From the NCBI GenBank assembly GCA_910579575.1, contig CAJTUM010000008.1:1-64000 (forward strand): a stretch of 64,000 bases of DNA. Direction: 5' to 3'. The notes under the pieces are model-generated. The model did not search any database, was not told the DNA's origin, and worked only from the letters and a program-made list of their open reading frames with translations. Source of the stretch: an uncultured Eubacteriales bacterium (GTDB lineage Bacteria; Bacillota; Clostridia; Oscillospirales; Butyricicoccaceae). A program made the position numbers and the translations under genes. Of the stretch, positions 42,767 to 51,404 are shown one piece after another (positions within the stretch are counted from its first letter, which is position 1; every line of letters starts with the position of its first letter).

Positions 42767-44203
42767 ATTACCTTATCCGATTGTTTTGAGCAAAATGTGG
42801 CGCTGTTTGACCGGCTTTATCAGGGGGACGACACCATTGTCAAACGCCAGTTCCGCTCGGGCGGCGACAAGCCCTTCCAGTGCTGCATTTTTTATTGCGA
42901 CGGTATGGTGAACAACCAGATTATCAACGAAAATATTATCCGCCCCGTCACGCTATGCCGGCAGGAGGGACAAGGGCTGGATTGGCTGGCCCGGCAGGTG
43001 CTCCAGATCAACGAGCTGAAAAGCAGCCGGGATGTGGAGGATATTGTCCGGGATATGCTCTATGGCGATACCGTCCTGCTGTGCCAGGGGGGAGAAGGGG
43101 CTCTGGTGCTCAACACCAAGGGCTTTTCCATGCGCTCCATCTCCGAGCCAGAATCTGAACAGGTGCTGCGAGGGCCCCGAGAGGGTTTCACCGAAGGGAT
43201 TTTGACGAATATCTCTATGATTCGGCGGAAGCTGCGGACAAAAGACCTGAAGTTTGAGTTTTTGCAGTTGGGGGACCGGAGTAAAACCGCCGTTTGCCTG
43301 TGCTTCATCCAGGGAGTTGTCGATCCCAAAGCCCTGGCCTGCCTGCGCAAGCGGTTAGGAGAGGTCCAAATCGACGGAGTGCTGGATTCCAACTATATTC
43401 AGGAATTTGTCCGAGACAGCCCTCGGTCCTTATTCAAGACCATGGGAGTCACCGAGCGGCCCGACGCAGTGGCCGCCAAGCTGCTGGAGGGCCGGGCGGC
43501 GGTGATTGTGGACGGCTCGCCCTCTGTGCTGACGGCGCCTTATATTTTCATCGAAAACTTCCAATCCGGCGAGGATTATTATGTGGGCTGGCATTTTGCC
43601 GCCATTTCCCGGGCAATTCGAGCGACGGGTTTTGTCTTCGCTCTGACGGTGGTTCCCTTGTATCTGGCGTTGATTACGTTTCACCGAGAGATGCTGCCCG
43701 CTTCTCTGCTGTTCAGCATTTCCGCCGCGCAACAGGGGGCGCCGTTGCCCGCTTTGTTGGAGGCCCTGGCTCTGCTGGCGGCCTTTGAAATCCTGCGGGA
43801 ATCCGGCGAACGAACTCCGGCGGGCTTTGGCCAGACCCTTTCCATTGTAGGGGGCTTGGTGCTGGGGCAGGCCGCTGTGGAGGCCCGGTTTGTCACCGCC
43901 CCCATGGTGATTGTGGTGGCTTTTTCAGGCATTACCGGCTTGATGCTGCCTCGGCTCAAAGGCCCTATTATCTGGTGCCGGTTGGGGCTGCTTCTGCTGT
44001 CCGCCTGCCTGGGGCTCTATGGGTTGTTCGCCGGGCTGGCTTGGCTGCTGCTTCATCTGTGCTCGCTGGAATCCTTCGGCGTGCCGCTGCTGCGGGACGC
44101 CGCTTTGCTGACAGGGCCCAAGGAAGACGCCTGGTATCGAGCGCCTTGGCGCAGCATGAAGCGGGCGGGCCGGTTTATCGCGGAGGACGGCCATGAGAAA
44201 TAA
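42767..44203 (+). CDS. gerA: Spore germination receptor subunit A (GerA/SpoVAF family)
   Basis: About 478 residues. N-terminal soluble domain (NVALFDRLYQGDDTIVKRQFRSG, then CIFYCDGMVNNQIINENIIRP), family motifs ILTNISMIRRKLRTKDL and VTERPDAVAAKLLEGRAAVIVDGSP, and about five transmembrane helices in the second half. Together with GerB and GerC it senses germinants at the inner spore membrane. The start is uncertain: no ATG, GTG or TTG lies in frame between the terminator and residue 11; ATT at 42767, behind GGGAGAAAGG, fits the family N-terminus, and GTG at 42797 is the first ordinary choice. Confidence 0.9.
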   Translation: MTLSDCFEQNVALFDRLYQGDDTIVKRQFRSGGDKPFQCCIFYCDGMVNNQIINENIIRPVTLCRQEGQGLDWLARQVLQINELKSSRDVEDIVRDMLYGDTVLLCQGGEGALVLNTKGFSMRSISEPESEQVLRGPREGFTEGILTNISMIRRKLRTKDLKFEFLQLGDRSKTAVCLCFIQGVVDPKALACLRKRLGEVQIDGVLDSNYIQEFVRDSPRSLFKTMGVTERPDAVAAKLLEGRAAVIVDGSPSVLTAPYIFIENFQSGEDYYVGWHFAAISRAIRATGFVFALTVVPLYLALITFHREMLPASLLFSISAAQQGAPLPALLEALALLAAFEILRESGERTPAGFGQTLSIVGGLVLGQAAVEARFVTAPMVIVVAFSGITGLMLPRLKGPIIWCRLGLLLLSACLGLYGLFAGLAWLLLHLCSLESFGVPLLRDAALLTGPKEDAWYRAPWRSMKRAGRFIAEDGHEK

Positions 44204-45335
44204 AGGGGCGTTGGCCGGTGGGCTGGCGGTTCTGCTGCTGGCCGGAGGCTGTTGGGATTATCGGGAGCTGGATACGCTGGCTATCGCCGCCGGCGCCGCT
44301 TTGGATCAAGGAGAGCAGGGGGAAAAAATTTTTACCGCCCAACTGGCGGATTTGCAGGAGCCGGATAAGGCGGAGGCCCGGCTAACAGAGGGGAGAGGCG
44401 CCAGCTTTTTGGCCGCCGGCCAGCAGGCGGCGGCCAAAACAGGCCGGAAGCTCTATTTTGGCCACGCCCAGACGGTGGTTGTCAGCCAACAGATCGCCCG
44501 GCAGGATATTCGCCCCGTGCTGGATTATATCAGCCGACAAAACGACAGCCTGCTCTCTCTGCGGCTGATGATTTCCCGCCAGTCTACGGCGGCGGAAATT
44601 TTGGAGGCTCAGCCCGCCTCCGAAAGCCTTAGCGGCTTTGAGCTGTCCGTCCAGGCCTCGGAAAAGGGGCAAAATGGGCTGGATATGCCGTTTTATCGCT
44701 TTTACAGCGAAATTCGGGAGGAGGGAATCGACCCCTTTTTGCCGGCGGTTTCCACGCCTGAGGGGCAGGAGGGCGGCGCGCAGCTGGAGGGAGCGGCTCT
44801 GTTTCGCCGCAATCAACTGCGGGGCTTTCTGGACCCAGAACAAACGGAAACGCTGATGCTTCTGCGGGGCATGAAGCCTCAAAACCCCTTGACCTTGGAG
44901 CGAACCGCCCAGCAGGGAGGCGACGCCGCTCTGACGCTGAACGACTGCCGGTTGGACAGCCAGGTCGGCCTGGACGAAGCGGGCCGGCCTTGGGCTCGGC
45001 TGACGCTGACCATGGAGGCCGGTCTGGGGGAGCTGGAAGGGGATCAAAACATCATGAGCGAACAGGGCCGCCGTCAGCTGGAGGGGCAGTGCGCCGCCCT
45101 GTTGAAGGGGCGGGCGGAGGAGCTGGTTCGCCTGCTTCAGCAATATGAATGCGACGCCCTTGGCCTGGGGCTGACTCTGAGCCGCTTTGAGCCGGAGAGC
45201 TGGAAAAGCCTAAAAGAGGATTGGCGGAAGACCTTTGCGCAGACCCCTATTGAGACAGAGGTCCAGGTGAAAATCACCGGCGCCGGGCGGATGTATCTGC
45301 CTGTCAGCATGGAGGAGGGGGAACAGAATGGATAA
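44193..45335 (+). CDS. gerC: Spore germination lipoprotein, Ger(x)C family
   Basis: 380 residues. Lipoprotein signal ending in AGGC, followed at once by WDYRELD, the family hallmark. The remaining part matches Ger(x)C domains 1-3 (FGHAQTVVVSQQIARQDIRPVLDYI and, near the end, GLGLTLSRFEPESWKSL). Lipid-anchored subunit of the germinant receptor on the outer face of the inner spore membrane. Overlaps gerA by 11 bases. Confidence 0.93.
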   Translation: MRNKGALAGGLAVLLLAGGCWDYRELDTLAIAAGAALDQGEQGEKIFTAQLADLQEPDKAEARLTEGRGASFLAAGQQAAAKTGRKLYFGHAQTVVVSQQIARQDIRPVLDYISRQNDSLLSLRLMISRQSTAAEILEAQPASESLSGFELSVQASEKGQNGLDMPFYRFYSEIREEGIDPFLPAVSTPEGQEGGAQLEGAALFRRNQLRGFLDPEQTETLMLLRGMKPQNPLTLERTAQQGGDAALTLNDCRLDSQVGLDEAGRPWARLTLTMEAGLGELEGDQNIMSEQGRRQLEGQCAALLKGRAEELVRLLQQYECDALGLGLTLSRFEPESWKSLKEDWRKTFAQTPIETEVQVKITGAGRMYLPVSMEEGEQNG

Positions 45336-45564
45336 GTTGGCCGATTTGGCCGGGATTTTGGGCTTGTATCTGGCCTTTTCCTGGACAGACCGGGGAGAAT
45401 GGAAAACGCCGGGCAAAAGCCGGGGCCTTTGGATTGGTTTGCTGGCCGTCAACCTGGCGCTGACGGCAGCCGCTTGGCAGGGCCTCCGCCTGCCCTGGCC
45501 CAGCGGGCTGATGGAAAAGCTGGCCCAGACCATGCCTTTGCTGGCGGGGAGGGCAGTATCGTGA
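45328..45564 (+). CDS. Small membrane protein in the germination operon, 78 aa
   Basis: 78 residues with one or two hydrophobic segments (LAGILGLYLAFSW and LWIGLLAVNLALTAAAW). It overlaps gerC by eight bases and the GerB-type gene by four, so it is clearly translated as part of the operon. Its position resembles the small GerD/GerX-like extra subunits seen in some ger operons, but no homologue can be named. Confidence 0.7.
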   Translation: MDKLADLAGILGLYLAFSWTDRGEWKTPGKSRGLWIGLLAVNLALTAAAWQGLRLPWPSGLMEKLAQTMPLLAGRAVS

Positions 45565-46634
45565 ACGAACAGCTGACAAGCCGGCAGCTGGCCTGCCTGC
45601 TGATTCTTTCCATGTTGGGAGGCGTCTCCTTCATCGGCGGCGCCAACGAGGCTGGGCGGGATACCTGGTTGGCCCTTCTGCTGGGCGGGCTGGCCTATTG
45701 TCCTCTGCTGTTGTGCTACCTAAAGCTGCTGGAGGGGCAAGACAGCTTGGAAGGCGTCTTTTGCCAGGCGGCGGGTCCGCGAATCGGGCGGGCGCTTTGT
45801 CTGTTTTACGGTCTGATCGCCCTATATCTGGCGGCCGTGACCCTCAGCGTTTTTTCCTTTTTTGTCACAGAGACGTCGCTGACCGCCACGCCTCGAGCCG
45901 TCCTGGCCCTATTGATGGCGCTGACGGCGGCCTTTGCCGCCCGGTCCAGCCTGCCGGCTCTGGGGCGGTTTGGTCAAATGCTGGCGCCGGCGGCCGCCGC
46001 TTTTTTGCTGGTATCCATTTTCACCGCTCTGCCCGAATGCGACTTCCGGGCGCTGCTGCCCCTGATTTCTCGGCCTCAGGGCCTGTTCCGCGGCGCCTGG
46101 AGCTCGCTGACTATGTCGTTTGCCGAGAGCTTTTTTCCGTTGATGGCCCTGGGGATTGGGATACGAGACGGCCGCCGCCGGGCTCAGGGCGCTTTTGGAG
46201 CCGCGGCGCTGGGAGGAGCGACCCTATGCGCCGTTTTTATCAAAAACTTGGCCGCTCTGGATTATCACGCCATGTCGTCCTATTATTTCCCCTCTTTCGC
46301 TGTGGGCAGCCTGGCCTCTCTGGGGGCCTTCTTTCAGCGCTTTGAGGCGTTTGTAGCGGTGAATTTTCTTTTCTGCCAGCTGTGTAAGGCCGCCTTATGT
46401 CTGCTCTTCGCCCAGCGGGCTCTGGCCCCGTTGCTGGGGGTGGAGGAGTCCCGGCGGCTGTCCGGGCTTTTGGCCTTGGCGGCGGCCAACTTCGGCTTGC
46501 TGTTTTTCTCCAGCGAAATGGCCCTTTTCGTTTGGCTTGGCCTGCAAAAATATTTGCTCACGCCGCCGTTGCTGATTTTGCCTCCGCTGCTGGCGCTGAG
46601 CCGCCGCCTCCGCCGCAAACAGACAGGAGCTTGA
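45561..46634 (+). CDS. gerB: Spore germination receptor subunit B, endospore permease (GerB/GerKB)
   Basis: 357 residues from a GTG behind GGGGAGGG, overlapping the previous stop. Ten transmembrane helices in the amino-acid-permease (APC) fold; N-terminal SRQLACLLILSMLGGVSF and the following EAGRDTWLALLLG match the GerB family. Binds the germinant, usually an amino acid. Last gene of the ger operon, here in the order A-C-small-B. Confidence 0.92.
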   Translation: MNEQLTSRQLACLLILSMLGGVSFIGGANEAGRDTWLALLLGGLAYCPLLLCYLKLLEGQDSLEGVFCQAAGPRIGRALCLFYGLIALYLAAVTLSVFSFFVTETSLTATPRAVLALLMALTAAFAARSSLPALGRFGQMLAPAAAAFLLVSIFTALPECDFRALLPLISRPQGLFRGAWSSLTMSFAESFFPLMALGIGIRDGRRRAQGAFGAAALGGATLCAVFIKNLAALDYHAMSSYYFPSFAVGSLASLGAFFQRFEAFVAVNFLFCQLCKAALCLLFAQRALAPLLGVEESRRLSGLLALAAANFGLLFFSSEMALFVWLGLQKYLLTPPLLILPPLLALSRRLRRKQTGA

Positions 46635-46692
46635 CTTGGTTTGGGCCTTGACCAACCGAAATTCGCAAAGGCCGGCGGCCAAAGGAAGACGC

Positions 46693-46734
46693 AAAAGCCC
46701 TGGAAAGATCCGAGGATTTTCCCAGGGCTTTTTG
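46693..46734 (+). terminator. Terminator of the ger operon
   Basis: AAAAGCCCTGG...GATC and GGAT...CCAGGGCTTTT form a long imperfect stem ending in TTTTT. Confidence 0.85.
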
Positions 46735-46774
46735 GCGCGCTTTCAGGGCTTTGGGGCAGGCGGAAAAGATTTTC

Positions 46775-46803
46775 TTGACAGAGCAGGTAGAATGGATTAA
46801 ACT
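46775..46803 (+). promoter_or_regulatory. Promoter of the blaI-like/M56-M23 operon
   Basis: TTGACA at 46775-46780, a 17-base spacer, TAAACT at 46798-46803. Confidence 0.75.
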
Positions 46804-46819
46804 AAAGGTAGAATCGATT
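46785..46819. promoter_or_regulatory. Directly repeated operator over the BlaI-type promoter
   Basis: AGGTAGAATGGATT (46785-46798) and AGGTAGAATCGATT (46806-46819) repeat with a 21-base period, two helical turns, straddling the -10 box. Likely binding sites for the BlaI/MecI-type repressor encoded next. They are not the classical TACA/TGTA BlaI box. Confidence 0.6.
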
Positions 46820-46846
46820 CAACCAAAGTAAAGGAGAAGAGAATGA

Positions 46847-47209
46847 ATGGACGCGCCTCAGGTATTTGAAAGCGAGTATCGGTTTTGCCAGATTCTCTGG
46901 GAAAACGAACCCATCAACAGCACGAAGCTGGTGAAGCTGTGCGCCGAAAAGCTGGGTTGGAGCAAGGGCACCACATACACGGTGATCCGGCGGCTGGCCC
47001 AGCGGGGAATTGTGCAAAACAAAGACGCCGTCGTCACGTCGCTGGTATCGCAGCAGCAAGTGCAGCAGGCCCAGATCGACCGGCTGGTGGAAAAAACCTT
47101 CAGCGGCTCTCTGCCCCAGTTCGTCGCCGCCTTCACCCAGGGGCGGCGGCTGAGCCCCCATGAGGCGGAGGAGATTCAGCGGATGATCGACCGATATAAG
47201 GAGGAATAG
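46847..47209 (+). CDS. BlaI/MecI/CopY-family transcriptional repressor
   Basis: 120 residues from an ATG behind AAAGGAGAAGAG. Winged helix typical of BlaI (FCQILWENEPINSTKLVKLCAEKLGWSKGTTYTVIRRLAQRGIVQ), then the dimerisation helices. In the family the partner M56 protease triggers its removal; that partner is encoded one base downstream. What signal is involved cannot be told, as no beta-lactamase gene is nearby. Confidence 0.92.
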   Translation: MDAPQVFESEYRFCQILWENEPINSTKLVKLCAEKLGWSKGTTYTVIRRLAQRGIVQNKDAVVTSLVSQQQVQQAQIDRLVEKTFSGSLPQFVAAFTQGRRLSPHEAEEIQRMIDRYKEE

Positions 47210-47210
47210 C

Positions 47211-49616
47211 ATGGAAGCGCTGTTTATCAAAATCCTCAACATGAGTCTGGCGGCCAGCGGGCTGATTTTGGCGGCCATGGCGCTGCGGTTGGCCTTGCGG
47301 CGGGCGCCTCGGCGGCTGCTCTGCCTGCTTTGGGCCTTGGTAGGGCTGCGGCTGCTGTGTCCCTTGGCGCCGGCCAACCCTTGGAGCTTGGCTCCCAGCG
47401 CTCAGACGGTTCCGGCGGATATCGACCAAACGTCGCCGCCTCAGATTCGCAGCGGCATTCCTGTTCTCAACAGCGCGGTTAACCCAGCCTTGGCCCAGGC
47501 CGAGCCGGCGCAGCCCGCTCGGCGAGAGGCGGAGCTCCGGCCGGAAAAAGCGGGGGCGGAGCCAGCGGGAGGCTGGCTGACCGCTCTGGCCGGGGTTTGG
47601 CTGGCCGGCGCAGGGGCTTTGGGCGGCTGGAGCGCTTTTGCCGCCTGGCGGCTGAACCGGAGGATGAAGAGCGCCCGCCGTTGGCAAGACAACGTCTATC
47701 AAACGGAAGAAGCGGAGTCTCCCTTTGTGTTGGGGCTGTTCCGGCCCCGGATTTATCTGCCGGCAGACTTGCCGCCCCAATCGGCGGACTATGTGCTGGC
47801 CCATGAGCAAAGCCACATCCGGCAGGGCGATCACTGGATCAAAGCGCTGGGTTGGCTGATCCTTTGTCTGCATTGGTTCAATCCCCTGGTTTGGGGCGCT
47901 TATGCATTGTTGTGTCGGGATCTGGAGCTGGCCTGCGACGAGAGCGTGGTTCGGCGAATGGACAAAAAGCAAATTGCCGGCTACGCCCAAACGCTGCTGG
48001 ATTGCAGCCGCCCGCGGCCTGCGGGTCCGCTGGCCTTTGGCCGATTGGGCGTCAAGGCCCGGGTGGGGCGGATTTTGGGCTATAAGCGGCCCGCCTTCTG
48101 GTTGGCGCCGGCTACAGTGTTGGCCTGCGGTCTGGCGGCCTTTTTCTGGATGACCGATCCGGGCCAAGGGCCTGAAACGCCGGTAGAATCCAACATACAG
48201 TCCATTTCCATCCGACAGGGGGAGCAGATTCGGCAGACTCAGGACCGAAAACAAATCCAAGCGGTGGTTTCCGCTTTGAGCCAGGCGCGGCCCAGCGGAA
48301 AAAAGGCGCTGGGAGAGGGGCAATTTATACTGTGGCTGGACGACGGCGGCTCGGAAATCAACCGCTGGAAGTGGGACGACCAGGGCCTGCTGTTGAGCCC
48401 GGATCAGAAGATTTATCGCTTGGGAAGCAAACAGCGTCAGACGCTGGAGGAGGCTTATCGGCAGGGAAAAGAGGAGGACGCTTACACGATAACGGCCCTG
48501 CGCTATGGCCAAGCCGGCCAGGAGCTGACGCTGACAGAGGATCAGGCGGATATCGCTCGGCAGTGCCTTTGGAATCACTTGGTTATCAGCGCCGCGTTCC
48601 CCGGCCAAAATCCAGCTGAGCTGCCCCAGTGCTGGCGGCTGCGGTCCGGCGGAGAAGACTATTATATCTATTTGCAGGAGGAGCGTCCGGTTATCCAGAT
48701 GGGGGCTCAAGGGCATTATACCATGTTGTCGGAGGCGCTTTTCCGGCAGCTGATCGGCCAGCCTGAGGGCGGAGAAGGAGAGGCTTTGGCGTTGTTGGCG
48801 CCAGTCCAAGGAGAGATCAGCGGAACATTCGGCGTTCGGATCCATCCCGTCAGCCAGGAGCAAAAGGCCCATAACGGCATAGATTTTGCAGGTCAGGTGG
48901 GCGACTCGGTGGTCGCTTCGGCGGACGGCACGGTGGTCGAAGCCGGTTGGGATGAAACATACGGCAATTATATCCGGCTGGACCATGGAAACGGCGTGCA
49001 GACCTTCTATGGAAGCAACCAGGAGCTGTTGGTTCAGAAGGGCGAACAGGCGGCCCAAGGTCAATCGATTGCCCGGCTGGGCTCTACCGGCAAAAGCACA
49101 GGCCCTCACTGCCATTGGGAAGTGTGGGTGGAGGGCCGGCCTGTCGATCCCACGGATTACTTGACCTATTCCACAGAGAGTGGCGAGAGGCGACCTGCGG
49201 ACCCCATGATTTGGGTCTATGAGCCCGCCCGCAGCAGCGTCTTCCCGGCTCTGCCGGTGGAATTCGATCCAAACGTTGCGGGGGACGGCGAAAAAATTGG
49301 CGGGATTCAGGTTTCCGCCGGCGGCGGAACCTTTTACCGCCATGACGAGAGCAAATATCCCAACTATCAGGATCAAGGCCAAAACTGCCAGTATCTGCTG
49401 TACGAGCGGCTCTATTGGTCCCCGGGCTTGATAGAGCAGGCCACAGAAGCGGAGATTTCCTTTCAGGCCCAGGGCCAGCCGGGCTTTCAAGGCAAACTTA
49501 TTTTAAAGGCACTGGAAGCGGACCCGATAGCGTATCAGGTTTCTCTGGAAGCCCAGGGACTTTTCATCCAATGGAATGAAGCGCGACGTTGCTTTGTGGT
49601 CAGGGAAGGAAACTGA
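47211..49616 (+). CDS. M23/M56-family fusion metallopeptidase (BlaR1-like sensor with peptidoglycan endopeptidase domain)
   Basis: 801 residues. N-terminal M56 part: transmembrane helices near 5-50 and 120-145, zinc motif HEQSH at 198-202 with the downstream ELACDE, and a further helix near 300-320. Instead of BlaR1's penicillin-binding domain the outer part carries about 200 residues of unknown fold, then an M23 LytM domain with HNGIDFAG (about 554) and HCHWEVWVEG (about 633), and a C-terminal region of about 140 residues. Both metal sites look intact. It pairs with the BlaI-type gene, so it may sense or cut peptidoglycan and then inactivate the repressor. Confidence 0.9.
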   Translation: MEALFIKILNMSLAASGLILAAMALRLALRRAPRRLLCLLWALVGLRLLCPLAPANPWSLAPSAQTVPADIDQTSPPQIRSGIPVLNSAVNPALAQAEPAQPARREAELRPEKAGAEPAGGWLTALAGVWLAGAGALGGWSAFAAWRLNRRMKSARRWQDNVYQTEEAESPFVLGLFRPRIYLPADLPPQSADYVLAHEQSHIRQGDHWIKALGWLILCLHWFNPLVWGAYALLCRDLELACDESVVRRMDKKQIAGYAQTLLDCSRPRPAGPLAFGRLGVKARVGRILGYKRPAFWLAPATVLACGLAAFFWMTDPGQGPETPVESNIQSISIRQGEQIRQTQDRKQIQAVVSALSQARPSGKKALGEGQFILWLDDGGSEINRWKWDDQGLLLSPDQKIYRLGSKQRQTLEEAYRQGKEEDAYTITALRYGQAGQELTLTEDQADIARQCLWNHLVISAAFPGQNPAELPQCWRLRSGGEDYYIYLQEERPVIQMGAQGHYTMLSEALFRQLIGQPEGGEGEALALLAPVQGEISGTFGVRIHPVSQEQKAHNGIDFAGQVGDSVVASADGTVVEAGWDETYGNYIRLDHGNGVQTFYGSNQELLVQKGEQAAQGQSIARLGSTGKSTGPHCHWEVWVEGRPVDPTDYLTYSTESGERRPADPMIWVYEPARSSVFPALPVEFDPNVAGDGEKIGGIQVSAGGGTFYRHDESKYPNYQDQGQNCQYLLYERLYWSPGLIEQATEAEISFQAQGQPGFQGKLILKALEADPIAYQVSLEAQGLFIQWNEARRCFVVREGN

Positions 49617-49621
49617 TATAC

Positions 49622-49663
49622 AAAACCGCCGGTCTGGGGAAATTTCCTCAGACCGGCGGTTTT
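49622..49663 (+). terminator. Terminator of the blaI-like/M56-M23 operon
   Basis: AAAACCGCCGGTCTG pairs with CAGACCGGCGGTTTT, a perfect 15-bp stem with a 12-base partly paired loop; starts 6 bases behind the stop. Confidence 0.88.
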
Positions 49664-49682
49664 ATTCCTCCTATCCGTGGAA

Positions 49683-49723
49683 AAACAAAAATACCCCCGG
49701 AAGCGTTTTGCGCTTCCGGGGGT
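49683..49723 (-). terminator. Terminator of the minus-strand sigma/anti-sigma pair
   Basis: On the minus strand ACCCCCGGAAGCG and CGCTTCCGGGGGT form a perfect 13-bp stem followed by ATTTTTGTTTTT. Confidence 0.88.
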
Positions 49724-49758
49724 TGATTCTCCCTGCCTGCCGAGCTTTTAATCGGGCG

Positions 49759-50637
49759 TTATTTTGTCTCCGAGGGGGTCATGGTTACAAAATCCGAAGG
49801 ATCAGCTTCCTCCTCAGGACAATCCTCCAAATTTGCCCAATGGTTCATGCCGGTGCTTTCCACAAAGGCGTCCGCCGCCGCCGGGTCGCCCTGATCCGGG
49901 TCCAGCGGCAGAGTGAACAGGGCTTTGGGGCCTTCAAAATCCTCCCGGAAGGCGATTTGCCCGTCCTGATCCACCTGGAACACGCTGTTGGAAGGGGAGT
50001 TGCCCTGGAAAAAGGCCAGATAAACCGTGCGATGGGCGAAGATATTCAAATCTTGGGCGTCCAGCAGATAATAATACGAGCCGTCATGGGCAAAGCCTGT
50101 GGCAAAGCAGCCCAGCGTCCAGTTGTTCACCGCTTGGGGGGAATAGCCGGAGACCAAGGGGGTCAGGGTGAAGTTGACGAAGTCAAAATTCTGGTTGTCC
50201 AAGGGCTGGCCGTCCAGCCGGCGCAAGGCCGCCACAGCGTAGGTATGGGACGCGTCGGTTTCCTGGTCCCAATCGGCCAGCTCTTCGCCGGAGACCAATC
50301 CCAACAGGGTCATTTCATAGTCGCCGGTTTTCACGCTTTGGTTGATGGGAATGGCGTCTTCGCGTTCAAATGCCTCCGCCAGCAGAGGAGCGCCGACATG
50401 GCGGGCCACTTGGGCGGGGGACAGCCACAGGGCGGCGGCGGAGGCGGCGCCTGCCAGCAGGGCCGCGGCGGCGATCAACGCCGCAGGTTTGCGGAAAAAT
50501 GCGCGTTTCATCCTGGTATTCTCCTTTTCTGATTCTGTTTCTTGGGCGCGTTGGCGCAGCAGCTCTTGGGTCCGCTGTTGAAAGTCAGCGGAAAATTTCA
50601 GCCGGTCAAAGGCTTCTTTGTATCGTTGCCGGTCCAT
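49759..50637 (-). CDS. Anti-sigma-like membrane protein downstream of sigma factor
   Basis: 292 residues from MDRQRYKEAFDRL, seven bases behind AAGGAGG. The first 50 residues are a charged cytoplasmic part (KFSADFQQRTQELLRQRA), then one transmembrane helix near 53-75 and an extracytoplasmic domain of about 210 residues resembling DUF4179-type proteins. Starts two bases behind the stop of a sigma factor gene, so it is probably its anti-sigma factor. No zinc-finger motif is seen, unlike the pair at 40.7-42.3 kb. Confidence 0.82.
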   Translation of the reverse strand: MDRQRYKEAFDRLKFSADFQQRTQELLRQRAQETESEKENTRMKRAFFRKPAALIAAAALLAGAASAAALWLSPAQVARHVGAPLLAEAFEREDAIPINQSVKTGDYEMTLLGLVSGEELADWDQETDASHTYAVAALRRLDGQPLDNQNFDFVNFTLTPLVSGYSPQAVNNWTLGCFATGFAHDGSYYYLLDAQDLNIFAHRTVYLAFFQGNSPSNSVFQVDQDGQIAFREDFEGPKALFTLPLDPDQGDPAAADAFVESTGMNHWANLEDCPEEEADPSDFVTMTPSETK

Positions 50638-50639
50638 AA

Positions 50640-51122
50640 TCAATCCTCCTTCAGCATCTGCCGTAGCCGCGCCCGGCCGCGGGCCAGGCGGGCGCCGACA
50701 GTGGCGGCTGGGGCGCCCAGCAACTTGGCGATTTCTTTGATGGAATATCCTTCATAGTAATAAAGATGGATTGCCGCGGCATATTTTTCGGGAAGAGCCC
50801 GAACGGCCTCCAGCAGTTCGCCGTCTTCCGGCGGCGGCGCAGCAGCCAGGGCCGCCTCTTCCAGAGACAGGGCCCGCCGGTCCGCCCGCCGGCGGATGTC
50901 GCTGGCCCGGCAAAGGGTCGTCCGAATCAGCCAAGCCTTTTCATGTTCCGCATCCCGGAAATTCGGCCGAAGGCTGACCAGCTGCAAAAAGGTTTCCTGC
51001 ACAGCGTCCTCCGCGTCGGCGGCGCTGCCCAGCCGGGCGTAAGCCAGCCGCAGCAGCATGGGGCTATATTGGCTCACAATGCGGCTGATGGTTTCGTCCA
51101 TGGTTTCTTCTGCGGGAACCAC
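50640..51122 (-). CDS. ECF-type RNA polymerase sigma factor
   Basis: 160 residues. The GTG start (MVPAEETMDETIS) sits behind AAGGGAGG at ideal spacing; an upstream ATG would add 16 residues. Region 2: YSPMLLRLAYARLGSAADAEDAVQETFLQL and KAWLIRTTLCRASDIRR; region 4: LPEKYAAAIHLYYYEGYSIKEIAKLLGAPAATVGARLARGRARLR. It forms a two-gene unit with the membrane protein just downstream. Confidence 0.92.
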   Translation of the reverse strand: MVPAEETMDETISRIVSQYSPMLLRLAYARLGSAADAEDAVQETFLQLVSLRPNFRDAEHEKAWLIRTTLCRASDIRRRADRRALSLEEAALAAAPPPEDGELLEAVRALPEKYAAAIHLYYYEGYSIKEIAKLLGAPAATVGARLARGRARLRQMLKED

Positions 51123-51348
51123 TCTGGTCCCTCCCTTCCATCGTTTGACGAGGCTTTTGAAGCGCTTCAATCATAACACGTTTCAGCCCCCGGATTTTTT
51201 GCATCCAGCAAAGAAAAATTTCTCTCTTATTGCTGTTTTTAAAAAATCCCATCAAAAAAGACCTCTGCCGCAGGAAGCGTGGGAAAAGAGGGGCGCTTTT
51301 CAAGCGAAGAATTGGTTGGAGGGGCGTTTCGTCAAACCGAGCGACGTC

Positions 51349-51378
51349 AAAAAAGCCCGCAGTCAAAAGCTGCGGGCT
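51349..51378 (-). terminator. Terminator of the proBA operon
   Basis: On the minus strand AGCCCGCAG and CTGCGGGCT pair around TTTTGA with a TTTTTT tail, 27 bases behind the proA stop. Confidence 0.88.
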
Positions 51379-51404
51379 CATTCTTTGGTCAAAGCAGGGG
51401 AGGA

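Noticed and set aside
47133..49490. 785-codon minus-strand frame opposite the M56-M23 gene
   Set aside because: Shadow of the plus-strand gene; no ribosome site or known motif.
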